A DNA stretch of 9,222 bases from DATFJZ01 sp034660495 (GTDB lineage: Bacteria > Desulfobacterota > Desulfobacteria > Desulfobacterales > Desulfobacteraceae), in NCBI GenBank assembly GCA_034660495.1, contig JAYEJJ010000279.1, positions 1-9,222 on the forward strand, in the 5' to 3' direction. Made by a program: the position numbers and the translations under genes. The notes beneath the pieces are model-generated. The model was not told the origin of the DNA. It was given only the letters and a program-made list of their open reading frames with translations, and searched no databases. Each line of letters starts with the position of its first letter. Within the stretch, counting starts at the first letter, position 1. This document shows, piece after piece, positions 1 to 7,358 of the stretch.

Positions 1-141
1 GCTGTTTGAGGACCAATGGCCGCAGGTCGCCGATTTTTAGCCTGGCAGGGAAAAAGTCCTCCGTCGTTCTCGTTCCTGACAGGCAACCGCTGGGGGCGGC
101 GGTATTCAAAAAACTTGATGATCGAGTTACAGGGAAACAAT
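1..141. other. Upstream flank, possible 3' end of an unseen gene
   Basis: No gene can be assigned here. One + frame (2-40) ends in a stop after LFEDQWPQVADF and could be the tail of an upstream gene. Another + frame stays open from position 3 to a stop at 180-182 and would overlap the permease start by 41 nt. Neither tail resembles the usual C-terminus of an FtsX permease or of a LolA-like lipoprotein-sorting protein, the partners often found upstream in such operons. The frame continuous with the permease also extends back to an ATG at 16, but that extension has no membrane or family character. Confidence 0.3.
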
Positions 142-1362
142 ATGTATATCACCCTTGCCTGGAGAAATATATGGAGAAATAAGCGGCGGACATTTGTCAT
201 TATTGCAGCGGTATTTACCGGTGTGTGGAGCATGGTGTTCTTAAGTGCGTTTGCCCGGGGCATGGTGGATAATATGCTTGAAAACGGGAAATCTGTACTG
301 GTCAATGATATACAGATCCACCATAAGGCCTACAGAGAAGATCCGTCTGTTGAAAACAGCATGGAAAAGATTGCCCCTGTTACAGATTTCCTGGATAACC
401 ACCTGTCTTTTTATGACAGATGGACCCGGCGGATACGGGTGAGCGCATATGTCAGCAATGCCACTCACTCGGCAGGCGTATCCATGGTGGCAATTGAACC
501 GTTAAAGGAAAAACATATGTCTTTTATCGGTACCCCCCTGTTTAAGGGAGAACACCTTAAGCCAGGCGACAACCAGGGTATTCTTTTGGGATACGCCCTG
601 ATGAACGAACTGGATACCGGAATCGGCAAAAAGCTCATCATCATGACAAGAAACAAAAGAGGAAAAATCATTTCAAAGGCGTTCAGAATTAAGGGGGTAT
701 TTAAAGCCGAGATGGCGGCCATTGAAAAGTACTTTGTGTTTATCACAATGGCGGCTGCAGACAAATTTCTGAACATGAACCATGCTGTATCAGAAATTTC
801 CATAAAGCTTGCCGATGAAAACAAGATGATACCGCTTACAAAAGCCTTAAAGCAGCAGTTTTCCTCCCGGAATCTGGAGATTGAAACCTGGAAGGAGCTG
901 CTCCCCATGCTCAACGCCTACGTCAGCATTTTCAACGGATTCATGTATATCTGGTATATGGTGGTATTTACTGCCATGGGATTTGGTATTGTAAACACAA
1001 GCCTGATGGCTGTATTTGAACGGGTAAGAGAATTTGGTCTGCTTCGGGCCCTTGGGATGAAACCTGTGCGGGTCATTGGGTCGGTTATTTCAGAATCCAT
1101 CATCATTTTGGGGATTGGGATCGCTGCCGGCAATCTTTTTGGATTTATTTCAATTTTTATTTTACACGATAAAGGTCTGAATCTGGCAGTTTTCGGAAAA
1201 GGGGCTGAGTTTTTCGGCATGTCAAGGGTGATTTATCCTGTTTTAACAATCAATGATCTTGTCAGTATCAATCTGATCATATTGTGTCTTGGGATCATTG
1301 TTTCCCTTTATCCTGCTGTAAGAGCCGCACAGATAACCCCTGTTGAGGCAATGAGAGAATAA
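142..1362 (+). CDS. ABC transporter permease, FtsX/MacB/LolC-E type
   Basis: This is a 406-residue inner-membrane permease of the FtsX superfamily, whose members couple ATP hydrolysis to mechanical work in the envelope (lipoprotein release, peptide or lipid export). A basic N-terminus (AWRNIWRNKRR, residues 6-16) precedes a first membrane segment at about 17-38. A periplasmic domain of about 210 residues follows, then three C-terminal helices at about 264-287, 311-342 and 370-391. The signature EFGLLRALGM at 297-306 sits in the cytoplasmic loop that contacts the ATPase, and the protein ends with the typical YPAVRAAQITPVEAMRE. The start at 142 is chosen because AGGGA lies six bases upstream and the family N-terminus begins there; an ATG at 16 would add 42 unrelated residues. 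Only one permease is visible, so the transporter is either a homodimer or has a partner encoded upstream. The transported substrate cannot be read from the sequence. Confidence 0.93.
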   Translation: MYITLAWRNIWRNKRRTFVIIAAVFTGVWSMVFLSAFARGMVDNMLENGKSVLVNDIQIHHKAYREDPSVENSMEKIAPVTDFLDNHLSFYDRWTRRIRVSAYVSNATHSAGVSMVAIEPLKEKHMSFIGTPLFKGEHLKPGDNQGILLGYALMNELDTGIGKKLIIMTRNKRGKIISKAFRIKGVFKAEMAAIEKYFVFITMAAADKFLNMNHAVSEISIKLADENKMIPLTKALKQQFSSRNLEIETWKELLPMLNAYVSIFNGFMYIWYMVVFTAMGFGIVNTSLMAVFERVREFGLLRALGMKPVRVIGSVISESIIILGIGIAAGNLFGFISIFILHDKGLNLAVFGKGAEFFGMSRVIYPVLTINDLVSINLIILCLGIIVSLYPAVRAAQITPVEAMRE

Positions 1363-1396
1363 TTGGCCTTGGATCATACCATTGTCCATCGAAGAT

Positions 1397-1487
1397 GGGG
1401 TCAGGCTTTCCTTATTGTCATTATCTTAACTGTCTATGCAGTGTGTCTTTATGGTTTGATAACGACGAATAAGAAAAGCCTGACCCC
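1397..1487. repeat. Long imperfect inverted repeat (REP-like hairpin) between permease and ATPase
   Basis: The left arm at 1397-1425 (GGGGTCAGGCTTTCCTTATT and onward through GTCATTATC) pairs with the right arm at 1458-1487 (GATAACGACGAATAAG through AAAAGCCTGACCCC). The first 20 bases match with one mismatch, and the pairing continues to about 30 bp with one bulge and one more mismatch. The central loop is about 32 nt (1426-1457). No T-run follows, so it is not a standard rho-independent terminator. The GGGGTCAGGC ends resemble REP-type repeats mobilised by REP-associated tyrosine transposases; this is from recollection of that repeat class and is unchecked. In the transcript it would form a very stable hairpin inside the operon and could lower or stabilise expression across the gap. 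Confidence 0.8.
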
Positions 1488-1550
1488 TTTGGACGAAACG
1501 ATGATCAAGGCAGAATAATTCCCTGTCAAAATAAAATTCAGGAGAAAGAG

Positions 1551-2243
1551 ATGGCCATTGTAGAGGCAGAAAATATAAAAAAAAGGTATTCCCAGGGCAG
1601 AATCAGAGTAGAGGCCCTAAGGGGCGTGTCAGTATCCATTTCAGACGGAGAATTTATGGCACTGGCCGGGCCTTCAGGGTCTGGAAAAACAACCCTGCTC
1701 AATATTATCGGCGGGATTGACAATCCGGATTCCGGCAGAATAATTGTCGATCAAAATAACTACGCTGATATGAAACAGTCTGACATGGCTGATCTGAGGC
1801 TGCATAAAATCGGCTTTGTTTTTCAGGCCTACAATTTGATTCCAGTGCTGTCTGCCCTTGAAAACGTTGAGTACATCATGCTTCTCCAGGGAGTCGGATC
1901 AAGAGAAAGAAAAGAAAAAGCCAGGGCGGTTCTGGATGAGGTCGGACTGAAAGGCAAATATGACAGACGGCCTTCAGAGCTGTCCGGCGGTCAGCAGCAG
2001 CGGGTGGCAGTGGCCAGGGCAATTGTCTCAAACCCCGCTATTGTCCTGGCAGATGAGCCAACCGCCAATCTGGATTCAGAAACCGGACAATCCCTCCTGG
2101 ATATGATGCGCACCCTGAACCGGGAAAAAAACATAACCTTTATATTCTCCACCCACGACCCCATGGTCATGGACTATGCCAAACGTATTGTCAGAATTAA
2201 GGACGGCCTGATTGACGATGAAATAGTAAAAGATCAAAATTAA
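1551..2243 (+). CDS. ABC transporter ATP-binding protein, LolD/MacB type
   Basis: This 230-residue cytoplasmic ATPase powers the neighbouring FtsX-type permease. All nucleotide-binding motifs are intact: Walker A GPSGSGKTT at 40-48, the Q-loop around Q92 (FQAYNLIP), the signature LSGGQQQ at 144-150, Walker B IVLADEP at 164-170 with catalytic E169, and the switch histidine H202 in STHD. The length and the Q-loop/D-loop wording (FQAYNLIPVL, ADEPTANLD) are typical of the LolD/MacB/FtsE subfamily rather than of importer ATPases. AGGAG lies nine bases before the ATG. The gene follows the permease by 188 nt, which contain a long inverted repeat, and precedes the barrel gene by 10 nt, so the three are probably one transcription unit. 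No missing residues were seen. The assignment to a LolCDE-like lipoprotein system versus another exporter is open. Confidence 0.95.
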   Translation: MAIVEAENIKKRYSQGRIRVEALRGVSVSISDGEFMALAGPSGSGKTTLLNIIGGIDNPDSGRIIVDQNNYADMKQSDMADLRLHKIGFVFQAYNLIPVLSALENVEYIMLLQGVGSRERKEKARAVLDEVGLKGKYDRRPSELSGGQQQRVAVARAIVSNPAIVLADEPTANLDSETGQSLLDMMRTLNREKNITFIFSTHDPMVMDYAKRIVRIKDGLIDDEIVKDQN

Positions 2244-2253
2244 GGGATATGCC

Positions 2254-3558
2254 GTGAACTGCTCTGATCTGTTTACGCTGGTATGCTGCTGTTTTGTGAT
2301 GCTGTCTCTGTCATCAGAGCAGGGAGATGCCAGAGAACTGGAAATTGATGCAGATTTCAGCGGGCAGGTGGAATACAGTGTAACCCGCACCCGTTATGAT
2401 CATGCGTCCGTTCACTGCGAATTCAGGGAGGATGACTGGATCTATGCAGGTCTAAATTTACGGCTTAAAAACAGGATTTTCTTTGGTGACAATATCTGCG
2501 TTGATACCCATTATGTCATGTCTGCCTGTAAATCGGATTTGGTTGAAGCGTCAGATTATTTCACCTTGAATTATCCCCAGACATATGCGGCTGAAGGTTT
2601 TAAACTGCCCTTTGACGATGATTCATCATCATTTTTGGACCTTTCCTCCCAGATAAACAAAGAAAACGATTATTTTATGTATCACCGCATTGACCGGTTG
2701 AACCTGAACCTGGAACTTGACTTCGGCAGAATATGCCTGGGACGGCAGGCCGTAACCTGGGGAAACGGCCTTATATTCAACCCCATGGATATTTTTAATC
2801 CGTTTTCGCCCTATGATACGGAAAGGGACTATAAAAAAGGGGTGGATATGGCATTTTTTGAAATCTGGAGTGACCAGGGAGGGGATCTTCAGTTCATTTA
2901 TGTGCCGGGGCGTGATCCCCGTGATAATGATATCCGGTTTTCATCATCATCCCTTGGCATGAAATACCATTTTTTCCTGAAAAAATTTGAGCTGGATATC
3001 ATGGCAGGCCGTCATTATAAAGACACGGTTGCCGGAATCGGTATTTCAGGGCCTTTGGGAAATGCTGTTTTCAGAACCGATATTATACACACCTGTGCCC
3101 GGGGAAATATGACCGACGATTTCTCAAGTTTTGTATTTAATATCGATTATTCCTGGGTATTTTTGAAAAAAAATATCTACGGCCTGGTTGAATATTATTA
3201 TTCAGGTTTAGGCACAAAAGACTATTCAGATATATTTACGGATTATGATCTGTCAACACGCATCAGCCGCGGGGAAATATTTGGACTGTCCAGGCAGTAT
3301 TTAAGTGCTGCCCTGGAAATAGAACTGACACCGCTGCTTAATTTTAATCTCATTGCAGTGGCAAATCTTGGTGATCCATCATATCTGGTTCAGCCGAAAC
3401 TGTCCTGGAATATACGTGAAAATTTAGACATCAAAGCAGGGGCAAATATTCCCGTCGGCGGCAGAGAAGACGAATACGGCATGATTTCAATTCCCATGTC
3501 AGCACAAGCGCTTGATTACGGAACAAGTGTATTTGTATGGACAACTTTTTATTTTTAA
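2254..3558 (+). CDS. Predicted outer-membrane beta-barrel protein
   Basis: This is an exported protein of 434 residues that I do not recognise as a named gene. It opens with a hydrophobic signal segment (residues about 6-20, with three successive cysteines at 11-13) and a plausible signal peptidase I site after GDA at 24-26. The rest alternates polar and aromatic residues in short amphipathic strands and ends in WTTFYF, a terminal phenylalanine as expected for BAM-inserted barrels. The motif GRQAVTWGNG at 163-172, followed by a NPMDIFNPF segment, resembles a conserved element of DUF1302/porin-like barrels. It starts with GTG at 2254, preceded by AAGGGA (2242-2247); the ATG at 2249 is out of frame and stops after two codons. 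Tight coupling to the ABC genes suggests it is the outer-membrane partner or target of that transporter. No terminator is visible in the 98 nt before the convergent gene. Confidence 0.8.
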   Translation: MNCSDLFTLVCCCFVMLSLSSEQGDARELEIDADFSGQVEYSVTRTRYDHASVHCEFREDDWIYAGLNLRLKNRIFFGDNICVDTHYVMSACKSDLVEASDYFTLNYPQTYAAEGFKLPFDDDSSSFLDLSSQINKENDYFMYHRIDRLNLNLELDFGRICLGRQAVTWGNGLIFNPMDIFNPFSPYDTERDYKKGVDMAFFEIWSDQGGDLQFIYVPGRDPRDNDIRFSSSSLGMKYHFFLKKFELDIMAGRHYKDTVAGIGISGPLGNAVFRTDIIHTCARGNMTDDFSSFVFNIDYSWVFLKKNIYGLVEYYYSGLGTKDYSDIFTDYDLSTRISRGEIFGLSRQYLSAALEIELTPLLNFNLIAVANLGDPSYLVQPKLSWNIRENLDIKAGANIPVGGREDEYGMISIPMSAQALDYGTSVFVWTTFYF

Positions 3559-3656
3559 ATAACTGCCACGAGCAGACCGCTTTGCCTCATGAAAGCCATC
3601 AGCCACAGGTAACCAGCAGGAAAAGGTATGCAATTTTTAAGATTAAATCACAAGGA

Positions 3657-5840
3657 TTACGGCGGCGTATAAAATTCGCACAATACACTTTTGGTCCATT
3701 GGGAGGGCTGGGTATTAGCCCCAAAGGCCAGGCCGCCTCCCAGACTTTTGCCCATGGTTAACTGGTGCTGACTGGACCAGTTTTTTGTTTTGGGATCAGT
3801 GGTCAGCATGGTGAGGGTATGCTGACTGGCCCCGCCTGCGGCAGACCCTTCCAAAAAAAGGGTATGATTGTTTTTAAAATCGCTGGACGCGCCAATATAC
3901 CCTGACATGATTTCGGCTAGATCCCCGCCGACTTTAAGAGTGGTTTTCCCCTGGTTGTCGACGTCAATACAGACCTGCAGACCTTTTGGCGGATAGCAGA
4001 ATCCGCCGTTGAACCCGAATGGACCGCTGCCGCCGCAGCATTCCAGCCGCGGGGTGCAGATATGGGTAAAACAGGCCAGTGTGACCGTGCATTCATCCAG
4101 ACAGGTGCCAAGATCGTAGTAAACGCTTCCGTTGCAGTTGCAGCATACAATGAGCTGCTTCTCCCCCTTTCCCGTAGACCCGTCATTGTTCACCAGGGAA
4201 TAATTTTCCGGTATTTTATCAAGAAACCGGCTCTGATAACCCGCCTGGCTGTTTGCTGCGGCATAATGATAGGCATCCCATGGGCGATGAGGGTTCTGCG
4301 GGCTTTTACCTGATGCTGTGTCAAAGGATTCCAGGGCCTTTATCACTTTCCCCTGTTCTGCATAATACACCCCTGCATTGGCGTAAGTGATTGAAAAATC
4401 GGGATCAAACTGCCAGGCACAGTCTAAAAGCATACCAGCTTCCTCGTCTCTGTCCAGTTCCAGCAGGGCAACGGCTGCGGTGTTAAGGCTCCAGGTATCC
4501 CATGGGGTAAGTGCCACTTTTTTAAGGGCCGCCCAGCAAAAGGGATAGACATTATTGCTTCCATAGGCAGCCAGAATAATTTTATTCAGCGCTTCGCCGG
4601 GATCGGCCTCTTCATCGGCATTCTTATAGTCTGTCACATAGGTTTTGAGCTGATCATACCAGGTTGCGTCCCCCTTTGATTCCATTTCCTGAATAATGGG
4701 CGTTATCAGCGCTGAAATCGCCTGGGTTGTGCAATTGACTTTTTTCCCCGTATAATGCCCGTTCTGGTTGACTGAAAAGCTGGTGACCCAGGTGTAGTTG
4801 TTGGCAAGATCCGATCCTTTGCAGACCAGGAGGTAAAAATAATAGGTGTCCCCTGCCAATTGGGTGATATTGATATTTTCTGCTGCCGTTGTTTCAGCAA
4901 GGTATTTTTTCCCTTCAAACGCCGGCACAAGGCCTTCGGTGCCATAATGGTGCCAGGCATTGTCCTTGCCGAACAGAAAAATTTCATTTAATGATCCCAT
5001 TGTCATGGCAAAATACACATTAACCGGTTCTGTAAAATGGGGGATATCAAAACTGACATCCATGGTGTCTCCCCCTTTCACAGCTTTGCCAAGCCCGATG
5101 GGTTTTATTTTGGAAGGGGTATGAATATGAAAATTGTCTAATATATCAGGGGACTCCACCGGGTAAAAACTGTATACATGGCTGCCCGTGGGCGGGGCAA
5201 CTGGTGAGTGATCTGAGAATTCTTCCTTTATATATTTTTGTTCGTCAGGTGTGGCCGGCATGATGTCCGGCGGAGAAAAGCTGCCGTCGTATTCATGCCA
5301 GGAGCCCCATTTATCATACCCCCCGTAATAAACCTTCCAGGTATCGGTATCTGTGTGCTCGATCACCCTGCCGTATGCCCATGAATTAACAGAAGCACCC
5401 ACCCATAGATAATCCCCTGGCTGGGGCAGAGGGAAGATCTCACACGGGGTTTTCCATTCATCCCAGGTGGTATCGCTGCCGTCACTGGTATAGTGGACCT
5501 TGTATCCTGTGCTGTTGATATCAATAATCCGGGTTTCATGAAACATTTTTCCGCTGTAAGTGGTTCTCCACAACGCCCAGACGGTATCGTTCATCTGAGG
5601 CACAAGCTCCGGAACAGCTGCCCCCTGTTTCACCCATTCATCGTAGGAATTGTCATATCCTGTATAATGAACCCGGATTCTGTCAGAAGATACATCCGTC
5701 ACCTCGGCATGGTACCAGAAGGTGTCATCCCAATGCACACATACCTTATCGCCTGTTGCAAAAGAGCCGGCCTGAACGCAACTGTACGTCAGAAATATCA
5801 ATAAAATAAAAACCCCTGCAGTAAGTGTCCGTGAGATCAT
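3657..5840 (-). CDS. Secreted multidomain protein with three chromo-barrel/Tudor-knot-like repeats, TPR-like region and Cys-rich segment
   Basis: This is a 727-residue exported protein with no recognised gene name. A signal peptide spans residues 1-24 (cleavage after VQA). Three SH3-like repeats follow at about 30-71, 84-130 and 142-186. Each has an opening G/N-D-x-V/L strand, a central aromatic pair, a VHY/VYY strand and a closing acidic-aromatic element (DEWV, DEWK, HEYD), the pattern of chromo-barrel/Tudor-knot domains. Residues about 245-358 look like a beta-sandwich ending in a FYLLVCKGSD...TWVTSFSV strand pair. Residues about 449-515 form helical TPR-like repeats. An eleven-cysteine segment lies at 566-624, and a glycine-rich beta tail ends at 727. 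GGGAGGA lies just before the ATG at 5840; an in-frame ATG at 5879 has no such site and would bury the signal peptide. It lies 96 nt downstream of the lectin gene on the same strand, so co-transcription is likely. The role is unknown; extracellular or periplasmic binding is inferred. Confidence 0.85.
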   Translation of the reverse strand: MISRTLTAGVFILLIFLTYSCVQAGSFATGDKVCVHWDDTFWYHAEVTDVSSDRIRVHYTGYDNSYDEWVKQGAAVPELVPQMNDTVWALWRTTYSGKMFHETRIIDINSTGYKVHYTSDGSDTTWDEWKTPCEIFPLPQPGDYLWVGASVNSWAYGRVIEHTDTDTWKVYYGGYDKWGSWHEYDGSFSPPDIMPATPDEQKYIKEEFSDHSPVAPPTGSHVYSFYPVESPDILDNFHIHTPSKIKPIGLGKAVKGGDTMDVSFDIPHFTEPVNVYFAMTMGSLNEIFLFGKDNAWHHYGTEGLVPAFEGKKYLAETTAAENINITQLAGDTYYFYLLVCKGSDLANNYTWVTSFSVNQNGHYTGKKVNCTTQAISALITPIIQEMESKGDATWYDQLKTYVTDYKNADEEADPGEALNKIILAAYGSNNVYPFCWAALKKVALTPWDTWSLNTAAVALLELDRDEEAGMLLDCAWQFDPDFSITYANAGVYYAEQGKVIKALESFDTASGKSPQNPHRPWDAYHYAAANSQAGYQSRFLDKIPENYSLVNNDGSTGKGEKQLIVCCNCNGSVYYDLGTCLDECTVTLACFTHICTPRLECCGGSGPFGFNGGFCYPPKGLQVCIDVDNQGKTTLKVGGDLAEIMSGYIGASSDFKNNHTLFLEGSAAGGASQHTLTMLTTDPKTKNWSSQHQLTMGKSLGGGLAFGANTQPSQWTKSVLCEFYTPP
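5283..5753 (-). repeat. Three tandem Tudor-knot-like domain repeats inside the secreted protein
   Basis: Repeat 1 is encoded at 5753-5628, repeat 2 at 5591-5451 and repeat 3 at 5417-5283. Aligned by eye they share a first strand (GDKVCVHW, NDTVWALW, GDYLWVG), a middle strand with bulky aromatics (FWYHAEV, MFHETRI, SWAYGRV), a IRVHYTGYD/YKVHYTSDG/WKVYYGGYD strand, and a closing DEWV/DEWK/HEYD. The repeats are diverged at the amino-acid level, which suggests an old duplication rather than a recent expansion. Confidence 0.75.
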
Positions 5841-5936
5841 AGTTCCTCCCTGACGCACCGTCTGTTCAAATAAATCCAATCCATTATGATTTGATCCAGA
5901 GGGGGATGTGAAGCGGTTTTAAATTCTTATGTCTTG

Positions 5937-7022
5937 TTATTCCCCGTCTTCTGATTCCACTATATCAAAGTCCTTTAATTCCCAGGTTAAATCTTCCAGG
6001 TATTCAAACTTCAACCAGAGATTCATATCCCCCAAGAGGGTGGTGTAAACGGCATTTGGGACATAAAGATCCAGTTTTTCTGAAACAGCAGCCATAGGGC
6101 ACTCTCCTGTTCCGTTGCACTGCAGCAGTCCTGCAGCATAACCTTCCTCATATCCCTGGTCGTAATCCCCGCTGGTCTGAATTCCGCAGGATTCAGGATC
6201 TTCAATGCATGCCTGTCGGCCGGCTTCATACCCGTCCTGATAGACGTCCTCACAATCCGGCTGAACAACAATGGGATCATAGGTATCCCTGTATTCCCAG
6301 TACAGGATATCATGATTGCCCCAGTCCAGACCTGTTCCTGAAGTAAACCCGATAAAGGCACTATCCTGACCAAGAAGGTCTGGCACATCCACTTCTTTTT
6401 GAATGTCCGGTTCAGACGGCCGGACACCGGTCTGATTAATGCGTGCTTCAAGTGTTGTGCCGTCATAATCAACCCATGCATACCAGACATTCCCGTCATC
6501 AAAAGCCGGGGTGATTTCTTTTGTGCAGCTTTCAGAGGGATCATGAACAACCGATCCATTCAGATCGACTCCTATATGATTGGAATTTGGATCATTGTTT
6601 GCCCCGTTACACCAGGTATCAAACTCAACCCCGATGCTGGTCTCAATGCCGGCGTAGCCAATGCCCTGACCCGCTCCGCCGATATCAGATGCGATGGACT
6701 GAATGACAAATACGATGCCGTCAGCCCCTACGACTTCATTACAGTCAAAAAGAGTGCCGCCGGGCTCGGTAATTCTGAATTGAAAGTACGTACTGAAGTT
6801 TGAGGCATTGACGGTCTCTGTGCTGAAGGCGCTGCCTGACTGATTTCTTTCAGCCGGGGTCAGCCTCAGCACAATACCGTCGGTTGTGGATACGGTCTGG
6901 GTGTTTCCGTTCAATGTCAGCAGACTGGTGTCTGAAAAATCGTTAAAATTCATTACAATGGCATAGGCATGCACTGAAACCCCCAACACTGCTGCAAAAA
7001 TAATCATACTTAATTTTTTCAT
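5937..7022 (-). CDS. Secreted legume-type (L-type) lectin with C-terminal Cys-containing module
   Basis: This 361-residue exported protein is a predicted carbohydrate-binding lectin. Residues 1-21 are a signal peptide (cleavage after AYA). Residues about 22-245 form an L-type lectin jelly roll. ADGIVFVIQ at 100-108 carries the sugar-contacting Asp (D101). VEFDTWCN at 132-139, followed by DPNSNHIGVD (144-153), matches the metal site, with E133, D135, N139, D144 and H149 at the positions of concanavalin A E8, D10, N14, D19 and H24. GFTSGTGLDWGNHDILYWEY at 225-244 is the closing lectin strand pair. Two DGYEAGRQAC/QGYEEGYAAG-type repeats with paired cysteines (C272/C279 and C302/C308) follow, then a conserved-looking tail (about 316-353). 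AAGGAGGA precedes the ATG at 7022, so the in-frame ATG at 7202 is rejected. It heads a likely two-gene unit with the Tudor-knot-like protein and sits behind a long leader. Confidence 0.88.
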   Translation of the reverse strand: MKKLSMIIFAAVLGVSVHAYAIVMNFNDFSDTSLLTLNGNTQTVSTTDGIVLRLTPAERNQSGSAFSTETVNASNFSTYFQFRITEPGGTLFDCNEVVGADGIVFVIQSIASDIGGAGQGIGYAGIETSIGVEFDTWCNGANNDPNSNHIGVDLNGSVVHDPSESCTKEITPAFDDGNVWYAWVDYDGTTLEARINQTGVRPSEPDIQKEVDVPDLLGQDSAFIGFTSGTGLDWGNHDILYWEYRDTYDPIVVQPDCEDVYQDGYEAGRQACIEDPESCGIQTSGDYDQGYEEGYAAGLLQCNGTGECPMAAVSEKLDLYVPNAVYTTLLGDMNLWLKFEYLEDLTWELKDFDIVESEDGE

Positions 7023-7067
7023 AGAATCCTCCTTGAAATAAATAATTATAACAATACTGCAAAACAA

Positions 7068-7087
7068 CCACGCCGATATCGGCCTGG
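7068..7087. promoter_or_regulatory. Interrupted palindrome in the lectin leader
   Basis: GCCGATATCGGC (7072-7083) is a perfect 12-bp palindrome and extends to CCA-N-GCCGATATCGGC-N-TGG with a single mismatched pair. It lies 46 nt upstream of the lectin start codon, downstream of the predicted promoter. In RNA it can fold as a stem with an AUAU loop, followed on the minus strand by UUGUUUU. It could be a repressor site or a weak attenuator; the sequence alone does not decide. Confidence 0.4.
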
Positions 7088-7358
7088 TAAAAAAACGGAT
7101 CAAACTCCCCTGCTCTTTTGCAGTCCTCATGGCTTGAGCAGGCAGTGCATGCCGCCAGGCATTGTGTGAATGCAGAAAAAGGGCAGCTGCACGGGTAAGC
7201 ATGTCTCAGAACGGATAAACGGTGTATTCAATAGCTGAGGGGAAGACTATGTAAGTATAATAACTCTGAAAATAAGGGCTGGTGATTCTCCATCGTGAAA
7301 CAACTACCGTTTTCACACTCTTTCTCATCCTTATTTACCTGAGCTGATAGAAAAAAAT

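Noticed and set aside
16..141. N-terminal extension of the permease to an ATG at 16
   Set aside because: The 42 extra residues lack family character, and the Shine-Dalgarno site AGGGA and the family N-terminus both point to 142.
3559..3656. Bidirectional terminator between the convergent genes
   Set aside because: No stable GC stem followed by a T-run is visible on either strand.
5841..5879. Alternative start of the Tudor-knot-like protein at 5879
   Set aside because: It would put 13 polar residues ahead of the signal peptide, and the strong GGGAGGA site serves the ATG at 5840.
7090..7110. Minus-strand GAGTTTGATC resembling the 5' end of 16S rRNA
   Set aside because: The match is limited to about ten bases, with no following rRNA sequence; chance.
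7023..7202. In-frame upstream extension of the lectin to an ATG at 7202
   Set aside because: The AAGGAGGA site and a classic signal peptide start at 7022; the extension would block secretion and covers the structured leader.
7023..7355. c-di-GMP riboswitch in the lectin leader
   Set aside because: It would fit the neighbouring cyclase, but the conserved GGCAAACC and GACGCAAAGCC elements of the GEMM class are not present.
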